Part shown: positions 9,080-19,095 of the stretch, one piece after another
How the letters are laid out: each line of letters begins with the position of its first letter
Numbering within the stretch: the first letter of the stretch is position 1
Source: Chrysophaeum taylorii
Taxonomy: Eukaryota; Sar; Pelagophyceae; Pelagomonadales; Pelagomonadaceae
Assembly (NCBI GenBank): GCA_029834535.1
Contig: JAQMWT010000671.1
Span: forward strand, 248,001 to 312,000
DNA: 64,000 nucleotides
Direction: 5' to 3'
Notes under the pieces: generated by a model
Database searches by the model: none
What the model was told of the DNA's origin: nothing
The model's input: the letters and a program-made list of their open reading frames with translations, nothing else
Position numbers and translations under genes: made by a program

Positions 9080-10464
9080 TATTTTGTGGGTTTTTTATCG
9101 TTTTCGAATTCCATTGTGATGAGCTTCGGGTGTTTTACTTGGTGGCCGAATCAACAACCAGCTCGGGGCGTGAGTTTACGTTCGGCTTTTTTTTTTATAT
9201 GAAGGCACGTTGTTGTTATCTTCGGTATGGGGGCATCTTTTCCTATTAGAACCAGGTGGTGGTGTCTCCGAGCAATTTGGTGTTGCCGCTGCCTTGCTGC
9301 ATATAACAAGAACTGTGGTCACGTGGACGAAAGACCTAGTCTGGAGGATTGCATTCCAAGACATCTTCTCAGGATCCTCCTCCTCTTCCTCCTCACGTGT
9401 CGGCGGCCGTCGACACGCACGCTCGGGGAGAAAGTCGTGGCAACAAAACGAACGATGGCAGCGTCACAAAAAGCAATGCCATTATGTCGACATAAGATTA
9501 TGACGGGGCCATGGATCCCAAGATGGTGATTGTGGGCGCCGCCGCCGCCGCCGACCCTGCTACACACACTAATAACCAAGGAAATATTGTGTACGGTTAT
9601 TTTAACTATACAAGGGTCGGTTTGAATGTGATGGACCTTCTCTGTTCCACTAGTGGCATCACACGACAATTTAATTATTTCGACGACTGATGGTGTGTGT
9701 TGTGACGGACAAAACACATTTCACAGCCAAGTGTGAAAACTCGACTTGGAGCGCCAGATGCGATGAGGTGAACGGGCATCACGGGAGGCAGCTGTTGCGA
9801 GGCAGGTTGCTCTTCGTCGCGGCTACAAGTAATGTAGGATGTGCATCACATCCGTAGTGCTAAAAAAAAAACCGTTGAGTCAAAATCTCGCACCACCACA
9901 AGAACGAATCACCAAGATAATAACCCCCAGTCGCTTACCAATACCGAGAACCAAGGCAGCTAGCTCCATACGGGATACAAACGCGGTCCGGCCACCATAG
10001 CTTTACAATTCTCGAAACCTTCGGCAGTACGGCGTGCTACATATGATCATCGACGATTAGCAGATCATGAGGTTGCACGCGCGTCCGTGCAGACAACAAG
10101 TTCCCAGGAAAAAAAAAGAACGGACTGTGTCTCATGTTGTTTGTCCCCAGGACGCTTGAGACGACGCTTGCTTATCATCATTTCTTGCCTGCTATATTCA
10201 TTCGACGACTTCGGCGTGTTCGTCGGGTCACCGTTCTCTAGCTTTCTGCGCTTCTTGACGCACGCAGACTCGTCCAAAATTAAGGCCGCCGAGGCGGCCT
10301 CGACTCCAGGGCCGTCCTCCTCGCCTAGGGGAGAAGAAGCCACACAAACAGCGATTATATTAGCCCTGAAAAGAAAAGATTGTGATTCTCTTCGCCCCAG
10401 AGACCAAGGTAGGTCGACTGGTACGAGATCAAGGATCTCCACGCCGCCACATCACCAAACGTAA
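9080..10464. other. gene-free stretch
   Basis: Convergent space between the p24 gene (+) and the SLC49-like transporter (-). Several short ORFs on both strands show no family motifs, and I found no tRNA-like or repeat structure beyond small poly-A and poly-T runs. The 3' UTRs of both neighbours probably lie in its ends. Confidence 0.5.
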
Positions 10465-11745
10465 TTAGACGACGCGCTGTTGTGTTTCGGCCTCCAGGCG
10501 ACGGTAGGGCCCTCGGTAGAGGAGGAGAAGGGCGAGGCAGCACGCGAAGACGCAGATGATGAACGTCGTTGTCGGGGGAGGGGGTGTCCCCGAGAGGGGG
10601 TGTCGGAGAAAATGGTCCGCGGGGTGGCAACGGTCGGCACGCAGGAGGGCAAGGAAAACGTAGGTGACGGGGATCGAGAGGAGATTTCCGCCCACGAAGA
10701 GGAGACTCGTGGATATTTCGGGAGGGGTGGGGTGGAGGCACTCGACGGCCGTCTCGATAAGAGTGAAAGCTGTGGCAACGAGAGAGGCGCCGAGGAGGCC
10801 AAAGGAGAGGAAGAGGAGAAGAGCGTTGCGGGGCCTCGTCGCCCCCGCAAGAACGAGGGTTGCGACCATGTCGAAGAGGCCGAGGCCCTTCAAGAGCGGT
10901 CTGTAGGCACGCGTCGAGTCGAGCGAAAGTGCGGCGAAGAGCGACGCGGGGGCGCCGGCGAGGACGAACGTCGCTGCGAAGAAGCCGACTTCCGTCGCGC
11001 TGTAGCCGCACCGATGGAGCCACTGCGACGCCAGCGAGAGGACCGTGTTGAAGACCGAGAGGCCGAGCCAAAACGTGAGAGCCAAAATTCTAAATTCGAC
11101 GTCGTCGAGCGCGCGTCGCCACGCAGAAAACAGGTCCGTTGGCCCGCGCGGGGGGAGCCGATTTTCAAATCTCGCGTACACCCACACCGCCGTCGCGACG
11201 ACGGGCGCAAGATACGCCACAGAGAGCGCGAAAATTCCTGATCTTTCGACGACGATTGGCGCCAACGCTTCGCCTATCGCTTGGCCGAGGATGTCGCCCA
11301 GCAGCCCCACCGTCGAGGCGGTCTCCCTCTCGGCGACGGGGAACCACTCGTTCCCGAGCGTTACGGGATTGTTCACGACGTGCGGTTGCCCGAGACCGCA
11401 CAGCGTCTGCCCGCACAGCACGATCGCGAACCCGACTCTGCCGCCGACTGCCGCGCCCGCGCATCGCAGCAGGCCGCCAATCACCATGAGCCAACACGTC
11501 TCGACCAACGCGCCGCGCAGTCCGCCGCGACCCAGCGCCCTCGACGCGACCCAGCTCCCGACCAAGCTGAGCGCCGGATACACGGTCGCCGTCAACGTCA
11601 CGGCGGTTTGGGAAACGTCCAGCGCATCGCCCGTGCGGGACGGCACTGTCGCGTACATCACCCACCCCATGTGGGAGCACACTGTGAGCGACACGAGCAT
11701 GCCGAGATGCTCCCACCGTCGAGGATCCCCCTTGGCTTCATCCAT
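10465..11745 (-). CDS. SLC49/FLVCR-like major facilitator transporter
   Basis: A 426-residue protein with about 12 hydrophobic helices arranged as in the major facilitator superfamily. Two stretches point to the SLC49 group (FLVCR, DIRC2 and relatives). One is G-L-G-Q-P-H-V-V-N-N at 117-126, matching the family's A-x-x-Q-P-F-x-x-N. The other is E-W-F-P-V-A-E-R-E-T-A at 133-143, matching W-F-x-x-x-E-R-x-x-A. Known members move haem, choline or pyridoxine-type solutes, and the substrate here cannot be read from sequence. The start is a genuine ATG. The C-terminal tail after the last helix is short and basic. No introns are evident. The gene is divergent from the HAD phosphatase gene across about 0.9 kb. 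Confidence 0.82.
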   Translation of the reverse strand: MDEAKGDPRRWEHLGMLVSLTVCSHMGWVMYATVPSRTGDALDVSQTAVTLTATVYPALSLVGSWVASRALGRGGLRGALVETCWLMVIGGLLRCAGAAVGGRVGFAIVLCGQTLCGLGQPHVVNNPVTLGNEWFPVAERETASTVGLLGDILGQAIGEALAPIVVERSGIFALSVAYLAPVVATAVWVYARFENRLPPRGPTDLFSAWRRALDDVEFRILALTFWLGLSVFNTVLSLASQWLHRCGYSATEVGFFAATFVLAGAPASLFAALSLDSTRAYRPLLKGLGLFDMVATLVLAGATRPRNALLLFLSFGLLGASLVATAFTLIETAVECLHPTPPEISTSLLFVGGNLLSIPVTYVFLALLRADRCHPADHFLRHPLSGTPPPPTTTFIICVFACCLALLLLYRGPYRRLEAETQQRVV

Positions 11746-12678
11746 GCTCTTCGGGTTGGCTCTTGTGGTGAGGGAATCGTGTATCGATCAATATCCGGGT
11801 AGCAAGCAGGGTTATTAATTATTATGATGAGGGCCAAAAAAAAGTCGAGCAAGTTGTGGTGCTGCGGGCAGGCCTCGACAATCAATGCCGCGCAGGTTTT
11901 GAACAAGTGGCTCTCTATCAAACGGCGAGACAGTGTGTTTTCACCGTCGTCACGGTTTCGTCCCCACTCGCTCGTGGCGATAGCAAACTGGATCCACCCG
12001 CGAATTGGAGCCGCCGAACAGCCGCCATCATCTGCTGCGAGCGAAGAAAGAATACACTCGTGTTGATTCCTTCCGCCTGAAAAGCCAGCAACCCGTCGAG
12101 GTTGTTGAGCGACTCGGCAACACAAGGGCTTCTTTGCACAAACAAATTTCGAGCGAGCGAGCGAGCGAGAGAGAGACGATCTAACGGCTCGACCTTGTCG
12201 TCGCGTAAATTTACCCCTCGGCGCAACCTGGAGCAACGCGTCTGTTCACGCAATATAACAGCGGGGTTGGTATATTAGTATGCGTGGCGGGTGCTGTTTG
12301 TCGCCGTGAAGTCCATAAGAAACGCTTTCAAGAGCCTTCGAATCGACCGTGACATTCCTTCTACTCAGAACCTCGCCCATGACTTCGCCGTCGACGCACC
12401 CTCGCGGCCGGAGTTCGAGAAATCGCTGGCTCGGAGAAGTGTGTTCGTCTAGCCGGCCCGGCCGGGAGGGGCGGGGGAAACGGGTATCCGCTGCACCTTC
12501 CTTTTTGCCCGCCACCACCCCGTCCCCGCACCTTTTCCTCGCTCCCGGCACCTCCCCCGTCCCCGCACTTTCCCCGGGGGATGCATTTTTCTTGCTGCGG
12601 TTTTAAAAGCTCCCTACTCGTTCATTATTTCGTTGCGTGACGCAGGCAGAAACGGTCCAACGGATCAGAAATAAAATT
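11746..12678. other. intergenic region between divergent genes
   Basis: This stretch separates the SLC49-like gene (-) and the HAD gene (+) and must hold both promoters. I see a gagcgagcgagcgagagaga run near 12152-12175 and C-rich sequence at 12450-12590. No supportable gene is present. Confidence 0.45.
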
Positions 12679-13407
12679 ATGCGCGTGGCGGCGACGTGGG
12701 CTCCAGAGATCCGCGCCGTCATCTTCGACATCGACGACACGTTGTACCCCGCGTCGTGCGGGTTCTCGGCGCATCGGAACAGCGGTCCGATAGTCGGTCG
12801 TTTCATGTGCGAACGGCTCGGCTTCGATTCCGTCGAAGAAGCTCTAGCCGTTCGCACGGAGTACTTTCGGCGATACCATTCGACGCTCAAAGGGCTCACC
12901 GTTGCGACCAAAGAGGGGAAGCTTCCACGACCGTTCGTCGAGCGCGAGCTGGGTGAGTTCTGGGCCGAAAATTGCGACTTTTCGATGCTCAAGCCAACGA
13001 GTTTCGCCGCCGATTTCGAGGAACTTTCAAAGCAAAAAGTTTTTTTCACCAACTCGCCGCGCGCCTACGGGCTTCGGTGCCTCGACGCCCTGGGTCTCCA
13101 GGGGGAACTGTTTGCGGTGGAGGACGTCATGCCCCACTGCAAGCCCGAGGCCGAAGCCTTTCACGCCGTCCTCCGAGCGATCGGCCGCGAGCCGGCGGAG
13201 TGCTTGATGGTCGAAGATTCGATGAGAAACATACGCGCGTGCCACGCGCTCGGGATGCGGACGTGCCTCGTCCAGGAAACGAGCGCCAACGTTGCGGGCG
13301 AAGCGGGGTTGTTGGGCGACATGGCCGTCGCCGAAGACCCGGCCGTCGACGCCGTCGTGACCAACGCGACCGAAATCCGCCGCCTTCTTCCGGGGCTCTG
13401 GGGGTAG
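12679..13407 (+). CDS. HAD-family pyrimidine 5'-nucleotidase-like phosphatase
   Basis: A 242-residue single-domain protein. HAD motif I is F-D-I-D-D-T-L-Y-P with D17 and D19 as nucleophile and acid/base. The helical cap carries an R-x-x-Y-F-R-R-Y segment followed by L-K-G-L, as in the SDT1/PHM8 and plant pyrimidine nucleotidase group. Motif II is F-F-T-N-S-P, motif III is the Lys of C-K-P-E, and motif IV is M-V-E-D-S. Characterised relatives dephosphorylate UMP, CMP or lysophosphatidate, and substrate choice cannot be told here. I start at the ATG at 12679, because the frame farther upstream offers only a GTG and motif I already lies close to the N terminus. Confidence 0.85.
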   Translation: MRVAATWAPEIRAVIFDIDDTLYPASCGFSAHRNSGPIVGRFMCERLGFDSVEEALAVRTEYFRRYHSTLKGLTVATKEGKLPRPFVERELGEFWAENCDFSMLKPTSFAADFEELSKQKVFFTNSPRAYGLRCLDALGLQGELFAVEDVMPHCKPEAEAFHAVLRAIGREPAECLMVEDSMRNIRACHALGMRTCLVQETSANVAGEAGLLGDMAVAEDPAVDAVVTNATEIRRLLPGLWG

Positions 13408-15020
13408 AGAGGGTTATTAATTAATAAAGGGTAAAAACAAAAAAAAATGGGGTCGTCGCGATTAGAGACATTGACTTAAATGGGTTCATTTTAACTTAAT
13501 TTGATTCATAGCCTATGACATAGGGGCTTAATTCAGAAACTTTGTTAGATGTGACTTAAGTAGAGCAACTTTTTGTCGTAGATAGAGCAATGATGACGTA
13601 GTTACATCGATTTTTTGTGCTTAGTTAGAACCATTTAGTTGGTGCATGATACTCACCCTTAAGTTGATTCTAACTTCGTTTTGCGATGCATCAAATTGAG
13701 CTAAATAGGTCACAGTTGAGTCGTTGTTGTCTGGGTTCGCAGCGGGGTGGCTGTGAGTACCTTGTTCGTGACTTCGGTCTCGGTCTTCTTCTTGCGGTTG
13801 CCTCCTGGCTGGCCCTCGATGGATGCTAGGACGGCGTCCTTGAGAATACTTTCAATATGCCTGGCCGTATAGTTGGACTTGGCCTGGGTGGCCGTTGGCA
13901 CGAAATCCCCAGAATTGCAGGTACGGCGGCCGTGAACGTGCCGGCGGGGCCGTCACACCCGCGTGGCACCTGGAAGACGCGTAAGAACTCGCAGCCTTTG
14001 ACCTTGCAGACAAGTTCCATCCGCCGCTTTGTGGACCTAGAGCTCTCGAGAAGGTGGCCGTCTTTCTCGGCTTCCTCCAGGACGTTTAACTGAAAGTCCT
14101 ACTTTGATTTGAAGCCATTCCCCACGGTCACCTCGTGGGCGATCTCCCTCAGATGAGCCAATTTCCGCGGCTCGCGGCCTTCGAAGTGTCGGTGCAGTCG
14201 CGAGACTTGCCTGTCCTCCTAACGGGCCTTTTCCTCGGGTCTTCATTCACCGCCTTCTCGAACGCTAGCTGAATATCGTCTTCGTCGCTGTCCCGAACTC
14301 CATCGTAGATCCGAGAGACTCCCGCCGTACCTCCAAGGCCCTCCCACACTCCCCGACATGTCAGCCTCGCGAAGAGGCTACCGTTGTCTCGCGTGTCGAC
14401 TTCCTGCATCCTTACTACTAATACAACATGTACTATGTAGGAGCGTTGGTCATTCTTCCACACGGGTGTCATTCAGGGTTAGTGCGTAGTGCCGCTCATC
14501 GTCGTCCCAAAAAGACTATGCGAAGAACACGACATTCTCGTAGTATCCCGCACGAATCGCGAGTCCATCGAATAAGCCCGCGCGCAGTACGGACATCTCC
14601 TGCGCGGGCGCCTCAAGAAAACGTCGGAGATCCCCTCGGAACCGAAGGGAGAGCCACCACCCGAAGACCTATAATAACAAGCGCGCGTGGGCGGCCTAGC
14701 GAGTTTAGTGCATAACTTCTGTGACCGCGCCGTGCAGCTTTTGGGGCGGCACGGTTTCACCGTGCCGTGCGGATGTGACGGGTGGCACGGCACGGAAACT
14801 GGCGTGCGGATTATTTAGGTGCACGTCCCAATGCTCCAGCTTAGTTTGAACCACTTGGGCCTAGTTTGATATATCATTTGAAACAAACAAAGCCAACGAG
14901 ACGTTGCCTGCCCCAACTAAGTCATGGTGAAGCTCTAATCAATCAAACCACGGAATATAGTTGGATCTAACTAATCAGCCCTTGCCCTAATTGCGATTTT
15001 CCCAAAAGAAAAAGTCAGAG
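13408..15020. other. AT-richer gene-free stretch, possible transposon relic
   Basis: The flanks (13440-13730 and 14800-15000) are distinctly AT-richer than their neighbours and share a ttagtt-gaacca motif (near 13620 and 14840). The GC-richer core holds minus-strand frames that look like broken coding sequence (13710-14472). No intact gene is present. Confidence 0.4.
13700..14472 (-). pseudogene. possible decayed DNA-transposon (MULE-like?) N-terminal region
   Basis: Minus-strand frames in different phases encode, in order: an acidic segment near 14250-14300; a Cys-bearing segment C-K-V-K-G-C-E-F near 14010; and K-S-N-Y-T-A-R-H-I-E-S-I-L-K-D near 13850. That succession, a Zn-binding C-x4-C unit followed by a Y-T-A-x-x-I helix, recalls the N-terminal domain of Mutator-like transposases and FAR1-type proteins. 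No DDE catalytic core is visible. The frame changes repeatedly, so it is not an active gene. Assignment is weak; it could equally be a decayed host zinc-finger gene. Confidence 0.2.
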
Positions 15021-16352
15021 ATGAACACGCTGACGACGGGGTTCACGGGTGGTCTCGGCGGGAGCAACAACACGGCCCTGACGATAAAGTCGTCGCCGCC
15101 GAAGACGGCCGCCGTGGCGACGCGGCTGGGGGTCCAGGTGGGGACGCTGACGAAGCGGAACGAGCAACACCAGTGGCAGCGGCGGTACTGCGCTCTCGTC
15201 CCGCAGACGCTCTTGTATTACTTTGACAACGAGTACTCGGAGAGCGCGCGGGGGATCATCGACCTCGAGTACTACACGGACGTCGAGATCGTCGCGAAGA
15301 ACACGATCCGCCTGTCGACGCCGCCCGATATTCCGCTGCGGAGTTTTTTCTTCCGAGCAGATAGCGAGGAGCAGTGCGCGGCGTGGACGGCCGCGTTGAC
15401 GCGCGAGCGGTACTTCGTGGTCGCCGACGAGCGCGACGCCTACCAAAAGCTCCAGACGGAGTTCCAGATGGAGTCGTCGGCGACGGCCGAGAAGGTGGAG
15501 AAGATGCGCGCCGAGGCGGAAGGGCTACGGAGCTCGGTAGCTGCGAGCGAACTTCGCCGCCAGCACGCCCTCTCGACGCTCCGGACCCTCGCGGTGTCGA
15601 TGGGTCTCTCGGGGGACGCGGCGGCTTCGTTGGGCGACGCCAAGGACGCCGTGCGCGAGGTCGCGCACCGCTTACACTACCATATGCGCCGCGGCTCGCA
15701 CCTCGAAGGAGCCATCGAGGCGTTGCGCGACGAGCACGTCAAGAACAAAGGCGGTTCCTCGGCCTCGAGGGTTAGGGAAATGGACGAGCTCCGCGAACGC
15801 CTCGCGGCAGTGCGACGCGCCAGAGAGAGGGAAGCGACCGCGCGCGCCGCGCTGCGCTCGGAGAAGCAAACGCTCAAATCGCGCCTCGACGAGCTCCAGC
15901 ACCGCGTCGAGGTCGCGGCCAAGACGAGGTTAAAACTCGAGACCAAGGCTGCCGACTTGGCCGATCAAAAGAAACTCCTTGTCCGCGAAGTCAAGGCGAC
16001 CCGAAAGGCGATCGCCAGGCTTGACGCCGACGATCGCCGCGCCGGCCGCCACCTCCGCGACCTCGCCCTCCTTCGCGTCGGCTTAAGCCGCGACGGCAGC
16101 ACGAGTACGAGCCAAGACAGCTCCATGGGGGACCTCGCCACTTCTTCCTCTGACGCCTCTTCCATCTGCAACCTCGACGACGACCTCCCCTCCCCCCAAA
16201 TCCACCAGCCCAGACCTCGCCCCAAGTCACCCCCCCCCAAGTCACCCAGAAAGCCCGCGGGTACCCCATTTGTCCTCATATGTCGCCGCTGTGGCGGCAC
16301 CGTCGAGGGCCCAAAGCTCTCCACCTGCAAGTGCCTCGAGCCTCTCATCTGA
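15021..16352 (+). CDS. PH-domain coiled-coil protein with C-terminal Cys motif
   Basis: A 443-residue protein. Residues about 36-128 form a pleckstrin-homology domain: G-V-Q-V-G-T-L-T-K-R, then W-Q-R-R-Y-C-A-L, L-L-Y-Y-F and the invariant C-terminal helix Trp in C-A-A-W-T-A-A-L. A long charged coiled coil follows (about 135-345), then a Ser-rich and Pro-rich linker. The last 25 residues hold C-R-R-C-G-G and C-K-C, which could bind a metal. PH domains commonly bind phosphoinositides, so a membrane-recruited adaptor is a reasonable guess but only inference. The start is the ATG at 15021; the ten codons upstream in frame begin with TTG. Confidence 0.82.
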   Translation: MNTLTTGFTGGLGGSNNTALTIKSSPPKTAAVATRLGVQVGTLTKRNEQHQWQRRYCALVPQTLLYYFDNEYSESARGIIDLEYYTDVEIVAKNTIRLSTPPDIPLRSFFFRADSEEQCAAWTAALTRERYFVVADERDAYQKLQTEFQMESSATAEKVEKMRAEAEGLRSSVAASELRRQHALSTLRTLAVSMGLSGDAAASLGDAKDAVREVAHRLHYHMRRGSHLEGAIEALRDEHVKNKGGSSASRVREMDELRERLAAVRRAREREATARAALRSEKQTLKSRLDELQHRVEVAAKTRLKLETKAADLADQKKLLVREVKATRKAIARLDADDRRAGRHLRDLALLRVGLSRDGSTSTSQDSSMGDLATSSSDASSICNLDDDLPSPQIHQPRPRPKSPPPKSPRKPAGTPFVLICRRCGGTVEGPKLSTCKCLEPLI

Positions 16353-17502
16353 CTGCCTGATAAGAACAATCGATCGATCTTTTATTTTCGGCCGGCCGCC
16401 GCCCCTGCCGCTGTTGTTAATATAACTTATCTAAGGCAACAACGCCGAGGTTTTTCAAAAATAGCAGCCTCCTTCCTTCCTTCCTCGGACATTGACGATG
16501 AGCCCCATTTTTTTTTTTTTTTTAGAGAGAGAGAGCCACTTTATATAGGTGAAGTGCTCAGAAGTCCGTCCACGGCGGCGACTCGGAAGCGGCGGTGGTT
16601 GGTTCCAAGACGCTGCTGCTATGAAGAAAGACACGAAAAACGACGTGTTTTCGGCTCGCTCCAGATGGTCGCATCGACATTCTTCCGAACAAACACCAAA
16701 CAAGCTGCTCTCGTTTGTTGTTCGGGACGTGGCGGCCAAATGTCGTCGCTTTCGTTCGCACCCCGTACGAATGGGAAATGCCGCCGCCATCTGCCGTTCG
16801 ACTTGGCCGTACGTTTGCTCCCCGTCCAGTGCTTACGCATCGGCGCATGCCGTCGACCCGAGGCAATCAATTCCTGGTACGGCCTCTACATCCCCGGTCC
16901 CGAGCCCGACGACGTCTAGCACCTCGCCACGGCTTTTTTGTTGTCAGCTCTCTCTGGAGGCTTTGGCTCGGGACCTGTTTTGACTCGGGACCTGCGACCG
17001 CCTCGGCCGCTGGAATCTCGAGGCTGGCGAACGCGCCTTGATCGCGCACGTCACGAAGTGGCAGCAGCCTCATGGCTAACAACGCCGCTTCCTTCCCCGT
17101 CTGCCTTTTGAAAATAGCACGAATATATCAGCAGCCTCTCCGCGGCGCACGCTTCCTTCCCGACGTGATGATTCATAACGCCGAAAGAAGAAATGTGGCC
17201 TTCCGTCGAGATGACTTTCGCGGCGGTGGGGAGGGGTGAGGAGCAGGTGGGTTGGCAAGCGCAGGCGGGCGCACACGAGGACACGAGGGGAGCGTAGGCG
17301 CGGGATAGTGGCGGAGCGCCACGTGAGCCTACGGTATGCTGCAAAGCACTCGCAGCGATATGATCAACGGCGAGCACGCGAAGCGAAAAAAAGGCAATTC
17401 GAGGAAATCGAAATAGTAAAAGGCAGGCTTCGAAGTACGCGGCACGTGCTCAGGAGCGAAGAAAGCCCCGCACGACGGCGCTTGTTCAAAGAGCTTACTT
17501 AT
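16353..17502. other. gene-free stretch between convergent genes
   Basis: Convergent intergenic space between the PH gene (+) and the ZNG1-type gene (-). It contains a short CTTC run near 16470-16485, a poly-T tract near 16508-16523 and scattered ORFs without motifs. Confidence 0.5.
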
Positions 17503-19095
17503 TTATTCCTGCGGGCCGCCTTCCTCGGCGAGAGCATCTTCTTTATCATCGGACTCGTCGGCATCGCGACGAGGCAGCTCGCATTCGTCGTTGTGCTCGT
17601 GGTCGTGGTCTTGCTTGCGCCGTAGAACGACGCTCGAGTTGGGAAACACCTCGAATGGGTCCTCCAGCGATTCCATGTTGCCTGACTCGATGTCAGTTGC
17701 GAGTTGCTCGAGTTCGGCGCTGGTCATAAGCAGCGACTCCAGATCGTCTTTGAGGACGTCGTGCTTTAGATCCTGGCCCACAAATGTTAGCTTCTGGCTG
17801 GCCGGTTTAGACCCATCGAGGAGCCCCACGGGCTCGAAGGTTAGGATGGAACCGGCCTGCTGCCACTGGACGACGTGTTTTCCGCGTTCTTCGCCGGCAA
17901 TCCAGATGAAGCCCTTGCTTCGGAACAGGTTCCCGTAGTGCTCCAGGCGCGTCTTACGCTCATCAAAATCACACTGCATGTTCTCATCGTCTTCATTGTC
18001 GTCTTCTTCAACGTCATCCTCAACCTCCTCGGCCACCTCATCATCCTCAACATCCTCGCCGTCCTCGTCGTCGCCCAGAACGACCTGCTTCAGCGCGAAG
18101 TACTTTAGAAACCACTCGTACAATCGCTTTGGATGGAACGGCCGATCCGCTGTCCAGAAGAACCCGCTCACCCCGTACTCCAGAGTCTCGGGCACGTGCT
18201 TCACACCGCTCTTTATGTCCTTCATCCAGTTGTTGACACCCTCGGCGAACTCGCGGCTGAAATTCCCAGTGCGCAGGATGTTCGAAATCGGCGCACGGGC
18301 GTTCTGGGTACCGATCACCTGCGCCCGCGGATTGATCTTCTTCACGATCGTCGCCAGTCGCGCCTCGTTCTCCGAGCGCTCCTGCTTGGACTTGCCCAGC
18401 AGGTCCACCTTGTTCAGCAGTACCACGTTCGCGAATTCTAGCTGCGCGAACAGCAACGCGGCAATGTCCTGCTGCCCCTCGGCGCTCGTGTCTGCCGTTG
18501 GGTCGAGCTTGTCGATCGTTTCCAACGATTCCATATGCTGTTCCACCATCGACGCATCGATCACCGTCACGCAGTTGTCTAGTGGCGCTTCCTTCTGCAG
18601 CTCGTCGTTCCCATCCTCTAAATTCACGAAGAACGTCTCTGCTACTTGCATCGGCTCCGCGATCCCGCTGCTCTCGATCAGCACCGCGTCGAAGTCGCCC
18701 GACCGCGCCAGCTCGCGCAGCTGCACCAATAGATCTTCACGCAGCGTGCAGCAGATGCATCCGTTCGCCATCTCCACTAGCTTCTCCTCCTGCTTCAAGA
18801 GCTTCGACCCCTCCAGCGCCATCGCGTCTAGGTTCACTTCCGTGATCTCGTTCATGATTACCGCCACGCGAAGCCCCTCCTTGTTCTGCAGGATGTGTCT
18901 CATCAGGCTCGTCTTGCCGCTGCCCAAGAACCCCGACAGCAGCGTCACGGGCATCGCCTTCGTCGCTTTTTCCTCACCAACCCCGGCTCGCGATCCTGGA
19001 AAACTCAAGGCTTTCAGATCCTTCGCGAGTATCGAGCTTCCCGAGGGCGCCGGCTCTTCCACCTTGCCAGCAATCGCGCTCTGGCTTGCTTGCAT
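17503..19095 (-). CDS. ZNG1: ZNG1/CBWD-type COG0523 zinc-transferase GTPase
   Basis: A 530-residue G3E-family GTPase of the COG0523 group. The P-loop G-F-L-G-S-G-K-T lies at 55-62. The metal-binding motif G-C-I-C-C-T-L-R lies at about 112-119. An E-S-S-G switch segment and N-K-V-D base-recognition motif follow, and the C-terminal CobW domain holds an F-W-x-A-D-R-P-F-H-like stretch (F-F-W-T-A-D-R-P-F-H). Acidic runs at about 350-380 and a C-terminal H-D-H-E-H-N-D-E-C tract could bind zinc. Eukaryotic ZNG1 hands zinc to methionine aminopeptidase, and the family resemblance supports a zinc-chaperone role. The start is the ATG at 19095, since the frame upstream has only GTG. A decayed, more bacterial-looking relative lies about 1.4 kb away on the other strand. 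Confidence 0.88.
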   Translation of the reverse strand: MQASQSAIAGKVEEPAPSGSSILAKDLKALSFPGSRAGVGEEKATKAMPVTLLSGFLGSGKTSLMRHILQNKEGLRVAVIMNEITEVNLDAMALEGSKLLKQEEKLVEMANGCICCTLREDLLVQLRELARSGDFDAVLIESSGIAEPMQVAETFFVNLEDGNDELQKEAPLDNCVTVIDASMVEQHMESLETIDKLDPTADTSAEGQQDIAALLFAQLEFANVVLLNKVDLLGKSKQERSENEARLATIVKKINPRAQVIGTQNARAPISNILRTGNFSREFAEGVNNWMKDIKSGVKHVPETLEYGVSGFFWTADRPFHPKRLYEWFLKYFALKQVVLGDDEDGEDVEDDEVAEEVEDDVEEDDNEDDENMQCDFDERKTRLEHYGNLFRSKGFIWIAGEERGKHVVQWQQAGSILTFEPVGLLDGSKPASQKLTFVGQDLKHDVLKDDLESLLMTSAELEQLATDIESGNMESLEDPFEVFPNSSVVLRRKQDHDHEHNDECELPRRDADESDDKEDALAEEGGPQE

